From Styela clava (Eukaryota; Chordata; Ascidiacea; Stolidobranchia; Styelidae): DNA of 64,000 nt. The stretch is from positions 808,501-872,500 of the forward strand of contig NC_135263.1 of NCBI RefSeq assembly GCF_964204865.1. The letters run 5' to 3'. How positions within the stretch are numbered: the stretch's first letter is position 1; each line of letters opens with the position of its first letter. This document shows positions 58,992-64,000 of the stretch, one piece after another. Both the position numbers and the translations under genes were made by a program. A model generated the notes under the pieces. It was not told the DNA's origin. It saw only the letters and a program-made list of their open reading frames with translations, and ran no database searches.

Positions 58992-61437
58992 TCATGACTG
59001 TGACCATGCGTTATATATAAACATTCTGTGGACCCGGTGATGATTCTTCTTCCAAAACAAAGTGCAAGAAATAACACTCACAAATATACCAATAACAGGC
59101 CATAGTAAGGAATGCACCATGTCTGATGGTCGAACTGTTTTAAATTTCATTGCCACGGCACTAGAGGCGACATCGAGTCCACTAGTGGTGCTATAATAAC
59201 ATGGAGTCGTGTCGTTTACCTCCCCAATTGTTTTTGAATAGTTATAAACGCGCCAAGCGATATCCCGCGCCTTACCCGAGCAGTAATCCGGTAGGTAGGA
59301 ACACGGCCGAGTTTTATAGTCTCCTCCCACAAGATGAAACTCATTCTGATATAACAACAACTTTTCATTTCCTTGTGACGTCACTGAACTCGATTCTATG
59401 ACGTCATTGTCCGTTTTGGGTGATATTGTTGGTGTCACAGAGAGAAGAGGTGGAGAGATAATTTTCGACAAACTAAGATCTTGTGACGTCACATCATCGT
59501 TGACGTCATCACGATCATCAAGTGTGACGTATACTCGTAGGCATGGAAACCATAATACTTTTCCATGGTTTTCGATTGATGAAATATAACAGAATGATGA
59601 ATTGCTAATCGACTTCCCGACAACTGAAATAAAAGTTTCATAAATGTTATAGTCAGTGGTTTTCAATCTTTTTAAGCCGCGCCCTTTTTTTTAGAATTTG
59701 CCAAGTTCTGTTCCCCCCTTTAAAATACCTAGATAACAATAAGCTACAAATAACAGATAGCAAGGCGAAATAATGAATATTCAAAAAACACGTCGAAAAT
59801 ACGTGGATAGAATATAAATATCCAAAATAAAGAAATGTAAATATCCAAAGCAAGGCGGGAAAGATCAAACCTAACAAATATTTTTATTTCTAATTAGCTT
59901 CACGTCCCCTCAAAAAATTGTCTACGCCTCCATTGTGGGGAGTGCCCCACCCTTTGAGAACCACTGTTATAAATTGAAACGGCAATTCTGAACTGAAAAG
60001 ATTACAGTCCTTAAAACAAAAATTGGCTATCAGTGGCCGATTTCACAAAGCCTTGTTCGGACGGGTGTCTCTGCGCAGCAACCAATATTAGTTTCTCGCG
60101 ACTCCCTTCACCCTGAAGTAAGAATTTATTTCTTTTGCATTGTTTATTCATAAAGTCTATTTTAGTATAGTGGAAAGCTACTGGTTACTGACTCAAGGCG
60201 TGAAAACGCTTCATAAAATTATTGTTCTAAAGCAGTGATTCTCAACCTTTCTCAGTTCGCGGACCGGACAAAAGTAGGCGGAGCAAAAGAAGACAATCCA
60301 ATTTAATGAGAAATTTGCTGCTGTCTTTTTGATATTATACGTGTTAAACGCGGTTCCAATTAAGTTTCTGCGAGGCGAAATAGAGCGTTGACTTCCACAC
60401 GATTTCTCTGTTTGGTCTTGATGAGAGCGTTGAAACAGTAATTTAATGACTCTGTCACTGAGCTCGGGATATTCGTTTTCAAGATATATTCAAAACTGTG
60501 ATAATGGCAACTTTCTATGCCTGGACTTCTACGTGGTTTGCAAATTGCTTATAATATATTAATATTGGAATATATTTGGCGGACCGGCACCGGTCCACGG
60601 ACCGGCGGTTGAGAACCACTGTTCTAAAGTATATGTTATAAGTTCGATTCCGTTCGATAAATAAAAGAGCTTCGACAAGATATATTTCATTGTGGTAGAA
60701 CGTACTTTTATAATTACAGTTAAAATTTCTGATCTCAGACTTAATTTATCATTCGTCGGGAAAAACTTACAGTGAAACGACAGTATGCTAAAGTTAACAA
60801 TTAACGAAAAATCATATTTATGACGTCATATTTACTTTGTAACTAGCAGACGAAAACTCTATAATAACTCCACATTCATCTGTGCGATTATCAGGCAACA
60901 GTGTTACGAGGTCATATTCATTTTCAGAATTGAAAAAATTACAGTGCGGATGTCATATATATAACTAACAGACGAAAATGTGATGACGTTATGCCAATTC
61001 TACCTTTTTTTTACAATTACCACACGAAAATTTCATGACGTCACACGCACTTTTAAAATTATTAAAAAATATATTAGTATCGTCAAAATCGTTTTTGTAA
61101 ATGCAGACAAAAAAGTTGTGAAGTCATACCAACTCACCTTTACAATTAGCAGGCAATCGTTTTATGAAATCATATACGATGACGTCATAGTAATTTCACA
61201 ATTAGCAAAAAATGTATTGGTGACGCAATAAATGTTTTTTCTAAATGAGAGTCGAGATACTTATAACGTCATACTCACTTTTGCAATTAGCAGGCGAAAA
61301 TTTCGTGCTCATCAACCCAGGTCCCACATTGACGATTGTGAGAACACAAAGATCTAACGACACAATCAGCAATATGGTGACGAACGCGAGGAAGACTTGA
61401 TCGAGTTTCGGACAAACTCGAACTTTGAGACGAAAAC
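58992..61437 (-). CDS. BK-channel beta-subunit-like (KCNMB-like) protein, 5' exon missing
   Basis: Two exons, 61279-61437 (acceptor TTTTCTTCAG, donor GTGAGT) and 58992-59623 (acceptor TTTTATTTCAG), join in phase 1 to about 262 codons plus stop. The first encodes a basic stretch (RLKVRVCPKLDQ) and TM1, about 24 hydrophobic residues (VFLAFVTILLIVSLDLCVLT). The second has a cysteine-bearing ectodomain with the family blocks PCLRVYVTL, EKLLLYQNEFHL, CSYLPDYC and CYYSTTSG, then MVHSLLWPVIGIFVSV leading TM2, and a short basic tail. KCNMB subunits have N- and C-termini inside and this ectodomain outside, and tune Slo1 calcium-activated potassium channels. The loop between PCLRVYV and EKLLLY is much longer than in vertebrate members (about 50 residues, S/D/V-rich). 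An upstream exon supplying the start codon is required and was not found. Confidence 0.8.
59654..59966. mobile_element. hAT-type repeat beside the KCNMB-like 3' splice site
   Basis: Ends CAGTGGTTTTCAATCTTTTT and CTTTGAGAACCACTG, with the interior of the 14117 family. Its end is about 30 bp from the acceptor of the last KCNMB-like exon. The flanks (gttatagt, ttataaat) match only loosely. Confidence 0.7.
60233..60621. mobile_element. hAT-type element, perfect 8-bp TSD, KCNMB-like intron
   Basis: Ends CAGTGATTCTCAACCTTTCT and GCGGTTGAGAACCACTG, with GCGGACCGG / CCGGTCCACGGACCGGC next to the ends. TTCTAAAG flanks both sides (60225-60232, 60622-60629). The interior is distinct from the GTGGTTCTCAAACTTTTT family although the outer ends agree. 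Confidence 0.88.
60790..61310 (-). repeat. Degenerate tandem array overlapping a splice donor
   Basis: About nine diverged units of 40-60 bp, on the + strand resembling GCAGGCGAAAATTTCATGAC then GTCATACTCACTTTTGCAATTA. The unit includes a TGACGTCA-type core. The rightmost unit covers the 3' end and donor of the KCNMB-like TM1 exon. Confidence 0.65.
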
Positions 61438-61659
61438 CTGAAGAAAAGGTAGAAATAAAAAATATTCAAATACGGTTGGGGGTCGGAACACAGTTTTAAA
61501 ATATAAAAAATGGTCTATCTTGGCAAATATAAATTTCAGACCATCTCTTTTGAAAACTCCTCGCTGCGCCCTTAGCCCCTTAGTACAATAAACATATAAA
61601 AAGTTTGGTTTGAATTGTCTGGCGCAAAAGACTCAAATTGTTAAAAGTGCCATATATTT

Positions 61660-61892
61660 GGTGCTCCCGAAGTATGCGAACCAAGATGGCGGACATCGGA
61701 ACGTAACATGGGTAACAGGTTAGGGTTAGGCGATAATTTTTTTCCAATTTTCCTTATTTTAGTCCTATTATCAGTTCGAAGACTAGCCAAGAGCCTCCCG
61801 TAGTATTTATACCATTATGGCCTAACCCTAACCTAGTACATATATTACATTCCGATGTCCGCCAACCTTGGTTCGCATACTTCGGGAGCCCC
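61660..61892. mobile_element. Full-length MITE, GGYGCTCC family, perfect 8-bp TSD
   Basis: A 233-bp copy from GGTGCTCCCGAAGTATGCG to CGCATACTTCGGGAGCCCC, flanked by ATATATTT at 61652-61659 and 61893-61900. It is the best reference copy in the window. Confidence 0.9.
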
Positions 61893-62929
61893 ATATATTT
61901 TCTTACTACACACACCTAATCCCGTTGCTCCACTCTTTTTCGCCGTCAAAGTTGGCCGATCGGCTTCCATAAGCAATATGTAAGAGCATCAATATCTGCC
62001 TATCGTTCAATAATTCAGTTTGGGAATTTATAATATTTCGTGATAAATATAATATTTTTAAAACGTCATTTATGATAACTTCACTACAAAGTAGGTATGG
62101 TACTATCATGTTGTCCAATTTTTCACATTTATTTTTTCAAGTTTTTTAATTTCAATTTTGAGGAATTTGCTGTAAGACATAACTTCGTACACCATCGTGC
62201 GATTTACTAAAAACCGGACGTTTCCTATGGCTTGCTATCAATATTTCTTTTTCCAAGTAAACCAACCGAAATGGATGAACATGCGTGCTTATATGCTCAG
62301 CAGCAAAGTAAGTCTGTAGAGCAATTGTTAAATATCAGTGGCTATATTTATCTAGATTTGTTCGGAGCAAAAGTAAGCGTCGTATTACGTCATGATACAG
62401 AAAAAAATTTTCCTCCCCACCCCCCAATTTTGGGCTGTGTACGCTCTTGCCACCACTACTTCTGTGTTCAGTTTTATTTGATTACTTCCATCACAAATTA
62501 TCTCAGAATAAGTTCATGCGGCACGACAGCTTATCCACTTCTAATCTAGTATGAACAGAATCGAAGAAACGCAACAGACAATGAGAAGAAATAACAGTGC
62601 GCCATGTTCAGTCAGGATATCCAAAATTAAGCGAATCTATCCTAATCCGAATCTCACAATGTACTTTGTCCGCCAACACTCATACAGCACGCCAGCTATC
62701 TTCAATCGATCTATATCTTGAATGAGTTCCAAGGTAAACATATCCACAGATCTTATCGGAATATTTTTCTTAGAATCATTTAGGAGGCGAATGAATATGA
62801 GCAAATAATTTAGTTCAAGCGAATTTTAAATTTAGTATTCTTGCTGTGGGCTTATAATGATTTAAGTTTAAAGTACATCACTATCCAATGCAGAGAAATT
62901 ACTTATGCGCAAATTTGCAAAAGCCACGC

Positions 62930-63160
62930 TAACAATTAGCTACGAATAACAGATAGTAAGGCGAAATTATATTTTTTCAAAAAACACGTTGAAAATACGT
63001 GGAGGGAACGTAAATATCCAGAATAAAAAAATGTAAATTACCAAAATAAGGCGGGAAAGATCAAATCTAACAACATTTTTATTTTTGATTAACTCACTCC
63101 CCATCGGAAAATTGTCTGCGACTCCTTGTGGGGTGCGCCCCCATATTTTGAGAACCACTG
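62930..63160. mobile_element. hAT-type repeat, GTGGTTCTCAAACTTTTT family, left end lost
   Basis: Starts in the family interior (CGAATAACAGATAGTAAGGC) and ends TTTTGAGAACCACTG. The left terminal repeat was not found. Confidence 0.6.
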
Positions 63161-63784
63161 CTTTATACGGTACGACAAGCTACCTGTACAGAAAGCCTGC
63201 TATCTTTAACCGATCTATAACTTGACTGAGTTCCAAAGTAAACTTCGACGTTTAAACTTCGCCGCAAACGATGTAAAACATTTAAAATTCTGTCCTAATC
63301 AGATATGCATGGATCACACATTAGTCTGAAGTATCATCGCCAGTGTTCCCATTGTGATCATGAAAAGTAACTCAGGTGAGCGAAGTTGTAAAACCGGGTT
63401 CTAGGACAATTCTCCCCATAGGAATAATCGCCTATGAAAAATTGCCTTATTTAAAAAAGATTCGTTATTTAAGAGCATACTCTAACCTTATTAACCTAAC
63501 TGTTTTAATGTTTTTGCGATTTTTCTTATTAGACAAAATTTCCTGGGTAGAGATTTTCTGCGGCAAATTGTCCGGACACGGTAAAACCGTGGTATCAATA
63601 ACTCGATTTCTCGGGGTTATGCCCCGCGCCAGCCCTATGTCATCACCAATGTTCCAATTGTGGAGATGAAAATACTTTTCATTTGCGAGATTATTCATAT
63701 TCTCTGTAAACGAGGCCTCGAACAAGCGCAGCTAAGAAGAGAACTTATCTAGAAGAAACGGGGTCTATGAACCTTTCCAGGAGC

Positions 63785-64000
63785 ATCGATTTCCTTATTT
63801 ATTTCCGTAACAATAACCAATCAGCAATAAGTCAACAAGGACGTAACAATCACAATCCATGCCGTCGCTCCGACACTGCTTTCGCTTAGACAGGGATTCA
63901 AGCATAGTTGTAAACCTTGCCTCTTTATGGTATTTTTGCGTGTTATTTGTCAGTTTTTAGTTGTGTTTCCAATAAATAGTTGTAAATGAAGTATTTTAAT
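63785..64000 (+). repeat. Interspersed repeat, same family as 52795-53000
   Basis: CGATTTCCTTATTTATTTCC, GCAATAAGTCAACAAGG and TTGTGTTTCCAATAAATAG match the earlier copy in order. It is cut by the window end. Confidence 0.65.

Larger units (their letters stand above)
61438..64000. other. Right end of window, 5' side of the KCNMB-like gene
   Basis: The missing first exon of the KCNMB-like gene should lie here or beyond, but no convincing start exon with a matching donor phase was found. It holds a MITE (61660), a hAT-type repeat (62930) and an interspersed repeat (63785). Confidence 0.45.

Noticed and set aside
63465-63725. Possible first exon of the KCNMB-like gene on the - strand
   Set aside because: No donor of the needed phase and no KCNMB-like N-terminal sequence could be seen, so it was not added to the gene model.

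Overview
This is a stretch of an animal nuclear genome that is AT-rich, intron-rich and full of transposons. The genes point to an invertebrate deuterostome, most likely a tunicate. Two observations support this: a relative of the BK-channel beta subunits, a family best known from chordates, and splice-acceptor-like sites 2-55 nt upstream of four of the five start codons examined, as expected if spliced-leader trans-splicing is used (known in tunicates). The species cannot be named from the sequence alone.

Five complete protein genes, one partial gene and one tRNA gene can be supported, all rebuilt exon by exon with compatible intron phases. (1) A serine racemase-like PLP enzyme, 355 aa, + strand, 4553-8477, four exons. 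(2) BRK1/HSPC300, a WAVE-complex subunit, 81 aa, + strand, 13169-13801, two exons. (3) A second serine racemase paralogue, 354 aa, - strand, 15316-18879, three exons. It converges on the first with BRK1 between them, and the two racemases share no intron position. (4) tRNA-Lys(UUU), - strand, 20274-20346. (5) Syntenin (SDCBP), 308 aa, + strand, 27885-42151, eight exons, with tandem PDZ domains and two LYPSL motifs. (6) An unnamed two-transmembrane protein, 295 aa, + strand, 50622-56220, five exons, whose layout resembles the SLATT fold. (7) Two exons of a BK-channel beta-subunit-like (KCNMB-like) membrane protein, - strand, 58992-61437, whose 5' exon was not found.

Much of the remainder is mobile DNA. 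Positions 1-2289 hold a gutted Ty3/gypsy-type LTR element on the - strand with two near-identical LTRs, a polypurine tract and duplicated protease remnants. Position 20545-23807 is a 3.3-kb element with PIF/Harbinger-like ends and a TTA duplication. Intron 2 of syntenin contains a 4.9-kb hAT-ended element with a perfect 8-bp target duplication and no coding capacity, inserted into a 47-bp minisatellite. Many short hAT-type MITEs (several families, often with intact 8-bp duplications), a mariner-type MITE, a tRNA-derived SINE family and several tandem arrays fill introns and intergenic DNA.

The genes do not form an obvious pathway, apart from the racemase pair. The observations most worth following are the racemase pair with unrelated intron positions, the SLATT-like animal protein, the KCNMB-like gene whose splice donor resembles the unit of an intronic repeat array, the very high density of TGACGTCA octamers inside exons and outside them, and the insertion histories that can be read directly from duplications and an empty paralogous site.
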